A stretch of DNA of 41,896 nucleotides from an uncultured bacterium. GTDB lineage: Bacteria > Cyanobacteriota > Vampirovibrionia > Gastranaerophilales > Gastranaerophilaceae. This document shows, piece by piece, positions 34,620-41,896 of the stretch. The notes beneath the pieces were generated by a model that worked only from the letters and a program-made list of their open reading frames with translations, was not told where the DNA came from and ran no database searches. A program made the position numbers and the translations under genes. The first letter of the stretch is position 1, and the number at the start of each line of letters is the position of its first letter. The stretch spans positions 1-41,896 of the forward strand of contig CAJMAX010000006.1 of the NCBI GenBank assembly GCA_905211505.1, written 5' to 3'.

Positions 34620-34662
34620 TATAAAAACAGGAATACATTTTTCAAGTCTTCCTGTTTTTATA
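34620..34662 (-). terminator. cysS terminator
   Basis: A 14 bp inverted repeat (34620-34633 and 34649-34662, core AAAAACAGGAA/TTCCTGTTTTT) with a 15-nt loop directly after cysS. It separates cysS from the spoIID-murJ unit. Confidence 0.85.
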
Positions 34663-34683
34663 AATTTACATGAATAATAATAC

Positions 34684-36060
34684 TTAATTTTTAGCTTCGA
34701 TTGTTGTGCCATCCTTGGTATCTTTTAGGATAATACCTGATTCATCCAATGCTATTCTGATTTTGTCAGCAATATCCCAGTTTTTTTCGGATCTTGCCTG
34801 TTTTCTTAATTCAACAATTTCGTCCATTGAATTGAATGTTTGACCAAGAGTTTCTGAAACATGTGCTACCGCTTTCGCCAACTCATCATCAGATAATGCA
34901 GCTTTTTCGAATGTAAAGCCTAGTGTTGTTCCAAGCTTATAAAGGATTGTAAAGGCATTTTCTTCATCTTTGTTAGCTTTTGTCGCAAGATCAAATAGTA
35001 CTGCAAGAGCCTTTGAAGTATTTAAATCGTCATCCATTGCTTCCACAAATGTTTTATATTCTTCAGTTGATGTGATATCAAACTCTTCGTTTATAGGAGT
35101 TTGTTTTGCATTAGTCAAACGTTTTGCCCCTGCTTGAGCCGCAGATAGAGCTTCATCAGAAAATTCAACAGGCATTCTGTAATGATTTGTCAAAATGAAT
35201 AATCTTAATGTATTAGCATCATAGTTTTTCAACATATCATCAATTGTCAAGAAATTACCTAAAGATTTTGACATTTTTTCTTTGTTTATCGTTACAAAAC
35301 CATTGTGCAGCCAGTAATTAACAAATTTACAACCATTTGCACATTCCGATTGAGCAATTTCATTTTCATGGTGCGGGAAAATCAAATCAGCACCGCCAGC
35401 GTGAATATCAATAGTTTTACCTAAATATTTTCTACTCATTGCAGAACATTCAATATGCCACCCCGGTCTGCCTACACCCCAGGGGGATTTGTAGCCAAAC
35501 TTTTCATCTTTCTTCCATAGCGCAAAATCAAGCGGATCTTCTTTTTGGTCGCCAACTTCTATTCTGGCTCCGCTTTCTAATTGGTCAATAGGTTGCTTTG
35601 AAAGATAGCCATAATTTTTAAATTTCTTAACCCTGAAATACACATCGCCGTTTGATTCATAAGCATAACCATTTGCAATCAAGTCTTTAATGATTGATAT
35701 CATTTCACCTAAAGTTTTTGTTGCAAAAGGTTCAATATCAGGTTTTAGTGTATTTAATGATTTCATAGAGTTTTCAAACTGTTTGTACCAGTATTGAGAA
35801 ACTTCGGTTGGTGTTTTATCTTCTTTTTCTGCTTTTTTCAGAATTTTATCATCTACATCTGTTACATTACGACAATATGTAACGTCATATCCTTTAAACT
35901 TTAAGTATCTATATAAAACATCCCATGTAATATAACATCTCGCATGTCCAAGGTGAGCATAATCATAAACAGTTGGACCGCATACATACATTTTTACTTT
36001 ATTACCATCTATGGGTTTAAATTCTTCAATAGTATTGCTGTAAGAGTTAAATAATCTCAT
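34684..36060 (-). CDS. cysS: Cysteinyl-tRNA synthetase
   Basis: CysRS, 458 residues, a class I synthetase charging tRNA-Cys. The HIGH-type motif is in CGPTVYDYAHLGHARCYI near the N-terminus, with the first zinc cysteine in MYVCGPT. GWHIECSAMS and HHENEIAQSE carry the other zinc ligands. The KMSKS motif is in EKMSKSLGNFLTI. The C-terminal helical domain is complete. The ATG at 36060 is preferred over 36084 because GAGG lies at the right distance. A strong terminator follows. Confidence 0.96.
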   Translation of the reverse strand: MRLFNSYSNTIEEFKPIDGNKVKMYVCGPTVYDYAHLGHARCYITWDVLYRYLKFKGYDVTYCRNVTDVDDKILKKAEKEDKTPTEVSQYWYKQFENSMKSLNTLKPDIEPFATKTLGEMISIIKDLIANGYAYESNGDVYFRVKKFKNYGYLSKQPIDQLESGARIEVGDQKEDPLDFALWKKDEKFGYKSPWGVGRPGWHIECSAMSRKYLGKTIDIHAGGADLIFPHHENEIAQSECANGCKFVNYWLHNGFVTINKEKMSKSLGNFLTIDDMLKNYDANTLRLFILTNHYRMPVEFSDEALSAAQAGAKRLTNAKQTPINEEFDITSTEEYKTFVEAMDDDLNTSKALAVLFDLATKANKDEENAFTILYKLGTTLGFTFEKAALSDDELAKAVAHVSETLGQTFNSMDEIVELRKQARSEKNWDIADKIRIALDESGIILKDTKDGTTIEAKN

Positions 36061-36167
36061 AGTAAAATCCTCATTTCTAATCATTATTTTACAACAAACA
36101 AATTTAGAAATGTAAACAAATGTAAAAAAAACATATGTAGTATATACACTTTATGGCAATTATCAAT

Positions 36168-36179
36168 ACAAATATTTGT
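36168..36179. repeat. 12 bp palindrome between cysS and the 36230 gene
   Basis: ACAAATATTTGT is a perfect palindrome in the divergent promoter region. It could be an operator, but chance is a fair alternative in such AT-rich DNA. Confidence 0.25.
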
Positions 36180-36229
36180 TTATATAAAAGTACTAATAAA
36201 ATTTTGTAATAGAAAAGGAGAAGTCAAAT

Positions 36230-36706
36230 ATGACAGACCAAATTAAGTATGTGCCTACAGTTATCAGATGGAATGAAAATGGAAAAGTCCAACAAAGAAC
36301 AATGAAAATAGAAGAAGGCTTTACCTTCGATTTTGAACAATCAAAAAAATACGACTACAAACCTAAGACATATAATTCGCCAGGCAAAGCACCTGTACTC
36401 AATCTTACTAAAGAAGATGCATACAATATATTAGGTTTATCCCACGCAAATGAGAATGGATATACAAACACTAAAGGTGAAAAAGTATATGTATTGGATC
36501 ATAAAGATTTAGAAGCTGCAAAAGAAGCCTCTAAATCCACCACGGTCGATAATCTTACACACCAACATGTAAGCTGGGCCGGCTATGGCGCACGTGTTGT
36601 AGATGTTGGAGTTACTACTAGTGGTGGTTTAAGTATCATTCACAACGGCACAAATACTCAAGGACAAAGAGAAGAATATGCAATTTCGGTATTTTTTAAA
36701 AAATAA
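36230..36706 (+). CDS. Unknown soluble protein (158 aa)
   Basis: No family is recognised. The 158-residue protein has no signal peptide and no membrane segment. It has an acidic/aromatic N-terminal part (VPTVIRWNENGKVQQRTMKI, FDFEQSKKYDYKPKTY), a helical middle (LTKEDAYNILGL, DHKDLEAAKEASK) and a Gly-rich end (HVSWAGYGARVVDVGVTTSGG). A strong AAAGGAG site precedes the ATG. The gene is monocistronic. Its stop abuts the stop of the convergent carboxypeptidase gene, with a 16 bp palindrome (36705-36720) across the junction. Confidence 0.75.
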   Translation: MTDQIKYVPTVIRWNENGKVQQRTMKIEEGFTFDFEQSKKYDYKPKTYNSPGKAPVLNLTKEDAYNILGLSHANENGYTNTKGEKVYVLDHKDLEAAKEASKSTTVDNLTHQHVSWAGYGARVVDVGVTTSGGLSIIHNGTNTQGQREEYAISVFFKK

Positions 36707-36720
36707 TTAAAATTTTAATT
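36705..36720. repeat. 16 bp palindrome across convergent stop codons
   Basis: AATTAAAATTTTAATT is self-complementary and spans the junction where two convergent genes end without spacer. It may act as a weak shared terminator hairpin. Confidence 0.3.
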
Positions 36721-37429
36721 TATCAAATATTTTATGTACCGGTTCCTGCAATTCTGCAACCGGTACTTTTTCATCCATTTCAAGTGTAATTGTCGCAATA
36801 TTTCGTTCTACACCTGCCCATGTTCCGAAACTTCCCGGAGTTGGATAGCCAACACTCTCTTCTACCGGATATTTTATAATATCTGAAATCATTTGTGCAG
36901 TTTCTTTTGCAGGTCCATCGTAATTAACTATTTTATAAGGTGTATGCAAAGTTACAATTAAACTTGGAGAGTATTTTTTAATAGTATCAATAAGAAACTG
37001 TGTTTCGATTTCGCTTGCAGGAGATTTCCCACCAAAGTAATTTGAATTTTCATCATCACAAGTAGCATTGTCACCTTTGTTTTGCCCCCAATTTTGTGTT
37101 GGAAAATTTCTGTTTATATCAACATTATTTGCATTTGTTCTTATATTTAACTGCATCCCATCTGGATTCAGACAAGGAATAAACAAAAGACTTTTATCCC
37201 CTCTCTTATCAGTACATCTCCTCGGAATTAAAGATGCTGAGGTGAAGGAATAAATACATGAGGTTGTAGAATTGACTGAATATTTTTCAATATATTTATC
37301 AATCAGGTATTTCCCCTGCGGCTCGTCTCCATGCACAACACCAACTATCAAAATATTATTTTCTGACGGCTCTCCAATTAGCTCAATAGTATTACCAAGT
37401 TTTGTTTTAATACTGTTTAAAACTTCCAT
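36707..37429 (-). CDS. M14-family zinc carboxypeptidase (MpaA-like)
   Basis: A 240-residue metallocarboxypeptidase. The zinc ligands are in GVVHGDEPQG (HxxE) and TLHTPY (His). The substrate-binding pattern NPDGMQLN...NNVDINRNFPTQNW is typical of M14, and the catalytic glutamate fits TLEMDEKVP. Small single-domain members of this type include MpaA, which trims murein peptides, so a cell-wall recycling role is plausible but unproved. No signal peptide is seen, consistent with the cytoplasm. The longer frame is rejected in favour of the ATG at 37429, which has GAGG upstream. It follows ftsY by 34 bp. Confidence 0.9.
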   Translation of the reverse strand: MEVLNSIKTKLGNTIELIGEPSENNILIVGVVHGDEPQGKYLIDKYIEKYSVNSTTSCIYSFTSASLIPRRCTDKRGDKSLLFIPCLNPDGMQLNIRTNANNVDINRNFPTQNWGQNKGDNATCDDENSNYFGGKSPASEIETQFLIDTIKKYSPSLIVTLHTPYKIVNYDGPAKETAQMISDIIKYPVEESVGYPTPGSFGTWAGVERNIATITLEMDEKVPVAELQEPVHKIFDKLKF

Positions 37430-37463
37430 AAAACATAAATCCTCAGTTCTTTTATAAATTTTA

Positions 37464-38387
37464 TTATTCAAACAATGCGTTGATAAAATCTTCAGTATCA
37501 AAAGCTTTTAAATCTTCCATTTTTTCACCAACACCAACAAGTTTCACAGGAAGCTGCATTTCTTTCGCTATAGCAATAATGATTGCACCTTTTGCACTGC
37601 CGTCGAGCTTAGTCAGAGCAACACTTGTAAGGTTCACTGAATCTGAAAAAACTTTTGCCTGCTGCAACCCGTTTTGTCCTGTATTTGCATCAATTACAAG
37701 AATACTTTCCCTCAATGCATCCGGAGCCTGCTTATCAATAACTGTTTTAATCTTTTTCAACTCTTCCATCAAGTTAAATTTATTTTGCAATCGTCCTGCG
37801 GTATCAACAAGGATAACATCATAATTTTCATTTTTAGCTTTTTGAATTGCTTCATATACAACAGATGCAGGATCAGCTTTATCTCGTCTTACAATATCCG
37901 CACCGGCACGTTCAGACCAGATATTTAATTGTTCTTCTGCCGCGGCACGGAATGTGTCACCTGCAGCTATAAGAACCTTTCTCCCATCTTGTTTGAAACG
38001 GTATGCCATTTTTGCGATTAAAGTTGTTTTGCCGGCACCGTTAACACCAGTAATAAAATATATGTTCAATTCGCTATCTTTGTAATTTAGATTTGTAGAA
38101 CCTGCATCTGCCAGAGTTTTTTTGAATTCTTCTTTTAAATAATTTTTTAATTCAGATGGCTTTGCATTTTTTTTAGCACGTAAATTATCAACAAGTTCAG
38201 CCGCATAACTTACTCCTAAATCTGCACCGATAAGAGTATCTTCTATATCCTCAAGGGCAAATTCAGAATATTCTTCTTCTGCCTCATCCACATTTGATAA
38301 AACATTACCGACCAAAGACTGTGCAGTATTTGATACAGCTTGTTTTAGGTTATCAAATTTATCTTTAAAGAATCCAAACATAGCCAT
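37464..38387 (-). CDS. ftsY: Signal recognition particle receptor FtsY
   Basis: FtsY, 307 residues, an SRP-type GTPase that docks SRP-ribosome complexes at the membrane. A short acidic N-terminal region (DEAEEEYSEFALEDIEDTL) is followed by the N and G domains. Walker A is GVNGAGKTT (114-122). AAGDTFRAAAEEQL, VDTAGRLQNKFNLMEEL, TKLDGSAKGG-like TKLDGSAKGA and GVGEKMEDLKAFD are the other signatures. The long acidic A domain of E. coli is missing, as in many bacteria. No Shine-Dalgarno sequence; a TATGCT lies 5 nt before the ATG. Confidence 0.96.
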   Translation of the reverse strand: MAMFGFFKDKFDNLKQAVSNTAQSLVGNVLSNVDEAEEEYSEFALEDIEDTLIGADLGVSYAAELVDNLRAKKNAKPSELKNYLKEEFKKTLADAGSTNLNYKDSELNIYFITGVNGAGKTTLIAKMAYRFKQDGRKVLIAAGDTFRAAAEEQLNIWSERAGADIVRRDKADPASVVYEAIQKAKNENYDVILVDTAGRLQNKFNLMEELKKIKTVIDKQAPDALRESILVIDANTGQNGLQQAKVFSDSVNLTSVALTKLDGSAKGAIIIAIAKEMQLPVKLVGVGEKMEDLKAFDTEDFINALFE

Positions 38388-38392
38388 ATACT

Positions 38393-38398
38393 AGCATA
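38393..38398 (-). promoter_or_regulatory. Candidate -10 box directly before ftsY
   Basis: On the minus strand TATGCT is followed by 5 nt and the ATG at 38387. There is no Shine-Dalgarno sequence. It belongs to the same leaderless-like class as metF and comM, with a weaker hexamer. Confidence 0.35.
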
Positions 38399-38456
38399 AA
38401 ATTATTTAAATTTCATCTGACAGTTAAAAATCTAATTTGTCTGGAAGTTTGATATA

Positions 38457-39167
38457 TTAAAATCGTCTGACGTAATAATTAGGGTCATTTTTCAGTTCAG
38501 ATTGAACTAAAAGCAAGTCTCTATCCGTAAATCCGCGGCTTAATATTTTTGCAGCTTTTTCACGAATTGTGTATTCATTTATATTTTTAGAACGAAGGAT
38601 TATTGTTTTTAAATCTGAAAATTCTATTTTTTCGTAAAATTCGTAAATAGTTTCTAAACACCAGTATAGTTTGAAAACTTCTTTATTAACCTTATATTTG
38701 CCATCTTGAAAGTTAAATTCTTCAACTTTATCAAGCAATTCAAGAGTAAGCTTTACAAGATTTGTACCAAAAATCTTGCAAAATTTGTCATTGTTTTTCA
38801 AGTTTGATACAGCAGAAATGACATTTCTACAGATATTGGCGTTGATATCTATGATTGCCAGCAAGAAAATATTATAATTTTCCGGAGTTTGAAAAAAACA
38901 TATAAGATTTGGATCAGACATAAATTCATTCAAACGCAACGAGACGGCTTCTCTAACTTTGCCATCCTGACCTACCAAATTTGAAACCAAAATTTTAGCA
39001 TCAGAATCTGATGTTATTGTTTCCAAACGCAAAGCTGAAATTTGTTTTTGCACGATGTTCCCACTTTTTAGCAAATCCAACAACTGTTCATGCGAATAAT
39101 TTGATTCGTACAAATTCAAAGCTTGTTCAAAATTTTCATCCAAAGTTTTATAGTAACTATTATTCAA
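38457..39167 (-). CDS. HEAT-repeat-like protein (236 aa)
   Basis: A 236-residue all-helical protein. Helix pairs such as VQKQISALRLETITSDSDAK, GKVREAVSLRLNEFMSDPNL, INANICRNVISAVSNL and YTIREKAAKILSRGFTDRDL look like HEAT/ARM-type repeats. No signal or membrane segment. Start is a TTG at 39167 with AGGGGA well placed. It lies upstream of ftsY, in the same direction. A scaffold or interaction role would be usual; the partner is unknown. Confidence 0.75.
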   Translation of the reverse strand: MNNSYYKTLDENFEQALNLYESNYSHEQLLDLLKSGNIVQKQISALRLETITSDSDAKILVSNLVGQDGKVREAVSLRLNEFMSDPNLICFFQTPENYNIFLLAIIDINANICRNVISAVSNLKNNDKFCKIFGTNLVKLTLELLDKVEEFNFQDGKYKVNKEVFKLYWCLETIYEFYEKIEFSDLKTIILRSKNINEYTIREKAAKILSRGFTDRDLLLVQSELKNDPNYYVRRF

Positions 39168-39270
39168 ATTTTATTCCCCTGTATTCTGGTAATATAAATA
39201 TAACATAAAGTACAATGATTTTTCAGTGTAAAATCGTTTAAATGTATGATATACGTACTGAAAGTTCAGT

Positions 39271-39276
39271 TATAAT
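39271..39276 (+). promoter_or_regulatory. -10 box of the 59-residue gene
   Basis: TATAAT lies 20 bp before the ATG, with a TAGGAG ribosome-binding site in between, so here a normal short leader is expected. Confidence 0.4.
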
Positions 39277-39295
39277 AAAGTGTAGGAGATACATT

Positions 39296-39475
39296 ATGGG
39301 TAACATTATATCACTTTTACAAGAAATATTTATGATGAAAGAAGATAACCGTACAAAAGTTGGTCTAGCAGACTTCAGAGATATTGAAACTCCGGTTGAA
39401 CAACCTGCAAAAAAAAACCACAGAGCTCCGAAAGAATTGAAACTTTCAGAATTGATGAGAAAAAGTAGCTACTAA
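39296..39475 (+). CDS. Small basic protein (59 aa), unknown
   Basis: A 59-residue protein starting MGNIISLLQEIFMMKEDN, with a short amphipathic N-terminus and a basic C-terminal half (QPAKKNHRAPKELKLSELMR). No family is recognised. The start at 39296 is chosen for its TAGGAG site over the upstream frame extension. Its end overlaps the convergent HEAT gene by 4 bp. It may be a regulatory or RNA-binding micro-protein, but nothing shows this directly. Confidence 0.65.
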   Translation: MGNIISLLQEIFMMKEDNRTKVGLADFRDIETPVEQPAKKNHRAPKELKLSELMRKSSY

Positions 39476-40149
39476 ACTTTTTGGTTTTTCTTATAGCTTT
39501 GATAAACTTTTGCTATAGCACTCAAGGCGAAAGACTGAACAATAGGATTCGCATCATCACAAACTTTAACCAAAGGTTCTATAAATATTTCGACATTTAC
39601 ACTTGCATCATCTAATAAATTTATAATACAACTTATTGCCGAATTTCTTGTAACCCAGTTAGGTGACTGCAATGCTTCTATAATTTTATTTTGTAGAATT
39701 TTGCCGTAACGGCAGACGCCTGATATGGCATTTTTTCTTATGGAGTCATTTTCTTCTCCGAGTTTTTCAAAAAGAATTTCAAAGGTTTCCTCATTTGGGA
39801 ATTCAGTTAAAGCTAAGATAGCTGCAGCTGCCACATTTGAGTTGGAAGAATTAATCTTGTCTTTTATTGCATTTAAAATCATATCTTCATAACTGCTTTT
39901 ATACGGAATTGAAGTTTTTACAGGAGCTTTTGGAGCTTCTTTTTTTCCGTCAGGCAAAATGTATGAAAACCCTGCTCTGGAAATTGCATTTTTAGCTTCT
40001 TCAAGAGTTTTGAATATCAGAGCATCAGACCCGAGCGGATGTGGAATTTGTTGAACTACTGATTTATTTTTATTTTTCAGAGAAATTGCATTGACAACAA
40101 AAACAACTTCTCCATCTCTATTTTCTTTTTTTATCGCAACATATTGCAT
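39472..40149 (-). CDS. HEAT-repeat domain protein (225 aa)
   Basis: The N-terminal ~75 residues form a small domain (YVAIKKENRDGEVVFVVNAI, FKTLEEAKNAISRAGFSYIL). After a Pro/Lys linker, HEAT repeats occupy about 95-220: NVAAAAILALTEFPNEETFE, DSIRKNAISGVCRYG, NWVTRNSAISCIINLLDD and NPIVQSFALSAIAKVY. Repeat-type interaction protein, cytoplasmic. AAGGGA precedes the ATG. It follows the 40152 gene by 2 bp and probably belongs to the BamE-like operon. Partner unknown. Confidence 0.82.
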   Translation of the reverse strand: MQYVAIKKENRDGEVVFVVNAISLKNKNKSVVQQIPHPLGSDALIFKTLEEAKNAISRAGFSYILPDGKKEAPKAPVKTSIPYKSSYEDMILNAIKDKINSSNSNVAAAAILALTEFPNEETFEILFEKLGEENDSIRKNAISGVCRYGKILQNKIIEALQSPNWVTRNSAISCIINLLDDASVNVEIFIEPLVKVCDDANPIVQSFALSAIAKVYQSYKKNQKV

Positions 40150-40151
40150 AA

Positions 40152-40757
40152 TTATATCCCTTCATAAAAAATACTTTTATCCAGTTGTGCAAAAAATTCC
40201 CGATATACTTCCGGAGAGTAAAGTCTTATCACCCTGATAGGTGCGGCTTTTACATACGAAAAACCATCCGCATTTAATAGAATTTTTTCAACAAGTACAA
40301 ATCTTACTTTCGTCTTATTTTTCCCAAATTTCTCAACATTGACATTCGAATCTACCACAATTGTTTTATCACGCAGCTCATTTGTTATCTGCATTGTAGG
40401 AGGATAAACAGCATAAGCTCCTGCGCCATATGAAAATACTGTATAAGCAGCTGCTGCAGCAAGCCAGATTGAACACCCAAAAACTCTCATTTTGCGGACA
40501 TGCTTCTGCTTGAAAATTTTTCTAGCCCTGACATACCCAAGCTCAGGTTCTACTTCTTGAACAATAAATCCACTATCTTGCAAAGTATTTATAGCAGACC
40601 TCATGACCCTATCGGTATCAGATGTTTCAAAAAAACGAGTCTCCATTTCTCTGAGTTCTAATTGCGACATTTTTCGAATTTTCTTTGCATATACGCAATT
40701 CCCGGAAACAGAAATCAACACAACAGTTAATATTACAGCTAAAATCTTTTTCATCAT
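40152..40757 (-). CDS. Exported protein, tandem paralogue of the 40754 gene, with hydrophobic insert
   Basis: A 201-residue exported protein. The signal peptide is KKILAVILTVVLISVSGNCV. The core MSQLELREMETRFFETSDTD, then RVMRSAINTLQDSGFIVQEV and ELGYVRARK, matches the next gene's MTQLEKRQFQTRTYSS...VMKAMLNVLQDEGFIV...LLGFIYG. The end (EVYREFFAQLDKSIF) also aligns. It differs by a hydrophobic insert at about 90-118 (FGCSIWLAAAAAYTVFSYGA), which may be a membrane hairpin. The start overlaps the upstream stop by 4 bp (ATGA), so translation is coupled. Role in the envelope is inferred from context. Confidence 0.78.
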   Translation of the reverse strand: MMKKILAVILTVVLISVSGNCVYAKKIRKMSQLELREMETRFFETSDTDRVMRSAINTLQDSGFIVQEVEPELGYVRARKIFKQKHVRKMRVFGCSIWLAAAAAYTVFSYGAGAYAVYPPTMQITNELRDKTIVVDSNVNVEKFGKNKTKVRFVLVEKILLNADGFSYVKAAPIRVIRLYSPEVYREFFAQLDKSIFYEGI

Positions 40758-41278
40758 ATTTTTTGTTTCTGTAAAAATATTGCCTTATCTACCTTAGAAA
40801 AAAACTCTTGATAATATTTTTCATCATTCACATCATCTATAAACTGAGCATTACCATAAATATTCAACAATTTACGTTTAAAATTAACCCTTACTTTCAT
40901 ATTTTTCCCGTATTCTGTAACATTAGCAGTAGTCTCAATAGTAGCGACTTTAACCCCATTCCAGTTCAAGCGGGATTTTGACAACCCGAACTCTTTTGAA
41001 ATATCAATATTCGGGTCCGAAGTATCAAAATCTTTTACACCATAAATAAACCCTAAAAGAGGATTTGCGTTATACACAATAAAACCCTCATCCTGCAAAA
41101 CGTTAAGCATAGCTTTCATTACCAGAGCTTTATCAGTAGAACTGTAAGTCCTTGTTTGAAATTGTCTTTTTTCCAGCTGGGTCATTGGAGTAATAATAGT
41201 TTCAGCTTCTCTTTTTTTAGCACATACAGGCAAAGCCAAGCATAAAACAAAAAGAATTAATAGTATTTTTTTTAACAT
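40754..41278 (-). CDS. Exported protein of the LQDxGF-type lipoprotein family
   Basis: A 174-residue exported protein with a signal peptide (LKKILLILFVLCLALPVCA) and a possible cysteine at the processing site. The core MTQLEKRQFQTRTYSS, VMKAMLNVLQDEGFIV and LLGFIYGVKDF is a pattern I associate with small envelope proteins found beside BamE/OmlA-like genes in other phyla. Its paralogue follows directly. AGGAGACAG precedes the ATG, like the 24265 gene. It lies 11 bp after the BamE-like gene. Function unknown. Confidence 0.78.
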   Translation of the reverse strand: MLKKILLILFVLCLALPVCAKKREAETIITPMTQLEKRQFQTRTYSSTDKALVMKAMLNVLQDEGFIVYNANPLLGFIYGVKDFDTSDPNIDISKEFGLSKSRLNWNGVKVATIETTANVTEYGKNMKVRVNFKRKLLNIYGNAQFIDDVNDEKYYQEFFSKVDKAIFLQKQKI

Positions 41279-41289
41279 AAAACTGTCTC

Positions 41290-41787
41290 CTAGAATGAAC
41301 TCATATGATAAGAGAATGATAACACATTATTATTTTTATCAAATTTTAAAACTACTGTTAAAGTTTTTTGTACACTCTGAACAGTTCCACCGTTTTTGTT
41401 ATACCCGACATTACCCAGTCCACCGCCAAATCCGCCGGAGCCATACCCTCCGCCGAGTCCGCCTAAACCTACACCAAAGCCTGAACTACCGTATGAAACA
41501 ATAGAAGAAACTTTGTCATAAATCCATGTTTCATTACCATCAGCATCTTGAGTAACAATATTTGGAGAACCTAATATTGCAGCAACTTCAGCCTGAGATG
41601 TTCCAACCTTTATATCCTTTTGCACAAGTCCCAAAGTCATTTGTTGTTCTTTTACAGGAGTTGTCATCTGAATCTGGCATTTTTCAGGATGCTTCCTGCA
41701 TTTTCTGCTCATTTTAGGATTTTCATTAATCGCGAATGCCGGTGCTGCAAAGCCCAACACCAATAGTGATACCAGAATCTTTTTCAT
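41290..41787 (-). CDS. BamE/OmlA-like outer-membrane-associated protein
   Basis: A 165-residue exported protein with a signal peptide (KKILVSLLVLGFAAPAFA). The SmpA/OmlA (BamE) fold is suggested by VQKDIKVGTSQAEVAAILGS followed by PNIVTQDADGNETWIYDK and the final KTLTVVLKFDKNNNVLSFSY. A Gly-rich insertion (GFGVGLGGLGGGYGSGGFGG) interrupts the domain, an unusual feature. There is no lipobox, so it is not a classic BamE lipoprotein. The ATG at 41787 with AAGGAA is preferred over a longer frame. It is the first gene of the operon with the two paralogues. Confidence 0.82.
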   Translation of the reverse strand: MKKILVSLLVLGFAAPAFAINENPKMSRKCRKHPEKCQIQMTTPVKEQQMTLGLVQKDIKVGTSQAEVAAILGSPNIVTQDADGNETWIYDKVSSIVSYGSSGFGVGLGGLGGGYGSGGFGGGLGNVGYNKNGGTVQSVQKTLTVVLKFDKNNNVLSFSYHMSSF

Positions 41788-41896
41788 AACATTTTCCTTT
41801 TTATTCCAACTACACATACAGTTTTTTACATTATACCAGACTGTATAAAAATTTTAAATAGCCATCTGGCCTTTTTTAAATAAATAATTATAAATA
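41788..41896. other. Upstream region of the BamE-like operon
   Basis: AT-rich spacer of ~110 bp up to the window edge. It must hold the operon promoter. I see TATAC/TATA-like hexamers but no site I can name, and a weak GCC-ATCT-GGC hairpin near 41860 followed by T residues on the plus strand. Confidence 0.3.

Noticed and set aside
37480..37928. Overlapping plus-strand frames inside ftsY
   Set aside because: Antisense shadows of the FtsY GTPase domain; no ribosome-binding site or homology.
1..41896. CRISPR array, tRNA, rRNA or insertion sequence
   Set aside because: No regularly spaced direct repeats, no cloverleaf or GGTTCGAATCC-type T-arm, and no transposase-like ORF or terminal repeats were seen.

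Overview
The window looks like a chromosomal segment from a non-photosynthetic cyanobacterial relative, most likely a gut Gastranaerophilales/Vampirovibrionia ('Melainabacteria') genome. This is an inference. It rests on the strongly AT-rich DNA with compact gene packing, the prepilin at 23543 with the FTLAEVLITLGVIG N-terminus common in that group, the long NusB, the RibBA fusion, and Gram-negative envelope genes (BamE-like, OmpA-like) beside scattered flagellar-type genes (flhB, a FliA-like sigma factor, a possible FliK). I see no phage, transposase, CRISPR array, rRNA or tRNA.

Layout. 65-3194 (+): two tandem proteins with N/T/Q/S-rich tails and no Sec signal, a papain/C39-like cysteine peptidase and a 5'-nucleotidase. 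3330-5099 (-): flhB followed by a small sigma-70 family factor. 5214-5966: an XRE regulator divergent from a hexapeptide acetyltransferase, with a palindromic operator candidate between them. 5990-11006 (-): housekeeping genes deoC, metF, nusB, a YkgJ-type Cys-cluster protein, rpsA and ispH. 11146-16765 (-): three unusual proteins, including a 1135-residue repeat protein and a possible hook-length-control-like protein. 16798-21929 (-): ribE-ribBA-GNAT and a class A PBP. 22070-25171: an FAD oxidoreductase, a type IV pilin-like protein, a small Cys-containing exported protein and a second YkgJ protein. 25172-25632: the only long gene-free stretch. 25633-29948: the FliA-like sigma factor, an OmpA-like protein, an M16 homologue without the zinc motif, and comM. 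30049-36706: small unknown genes, murJ-spoIID (overlapping) and cysS. 36707-41787: an M14 carboxypeptidase, ftsY, two HEAT-type proteins, and a three-gene envelope operon (BamE-like plus two tandem paralogues).

How it fits together. Several units serve the envelope: PBP1A, MurJ, SpoIID and the M14 peptidase for peptidoglycan; the BamE-like and OmpA-like proteins for the outer membrane; FtsY for membrane targeting. Flavin synthesis (ribE-ribBA) and one-carbon metabolism (metF) are the main metabolic genes. Strong inverted-repeat terminators separate the units.

The points most worth a second look are: (1) a class of genes with no Shine-Dalgarno sequence, where a -10 hexamer sits 5-6 nt before the ATG (metF, spoIID, comM, probably ftsY, the pilin and the 8362 YkgJ gene), suggesting leaderless mRNAs; (2) a recurring upstream element, TAGCAAAAAATATT; (3) signal-less but normally extracytoplasmic enzyme types beside flhB, several sharing a short SF-x-GK-like N-terminal motif; (4) a tandem ~115-residue repeat in the giant protein; (5) the gene-free region at 25.2-25.6 kb with an orphan terminator.
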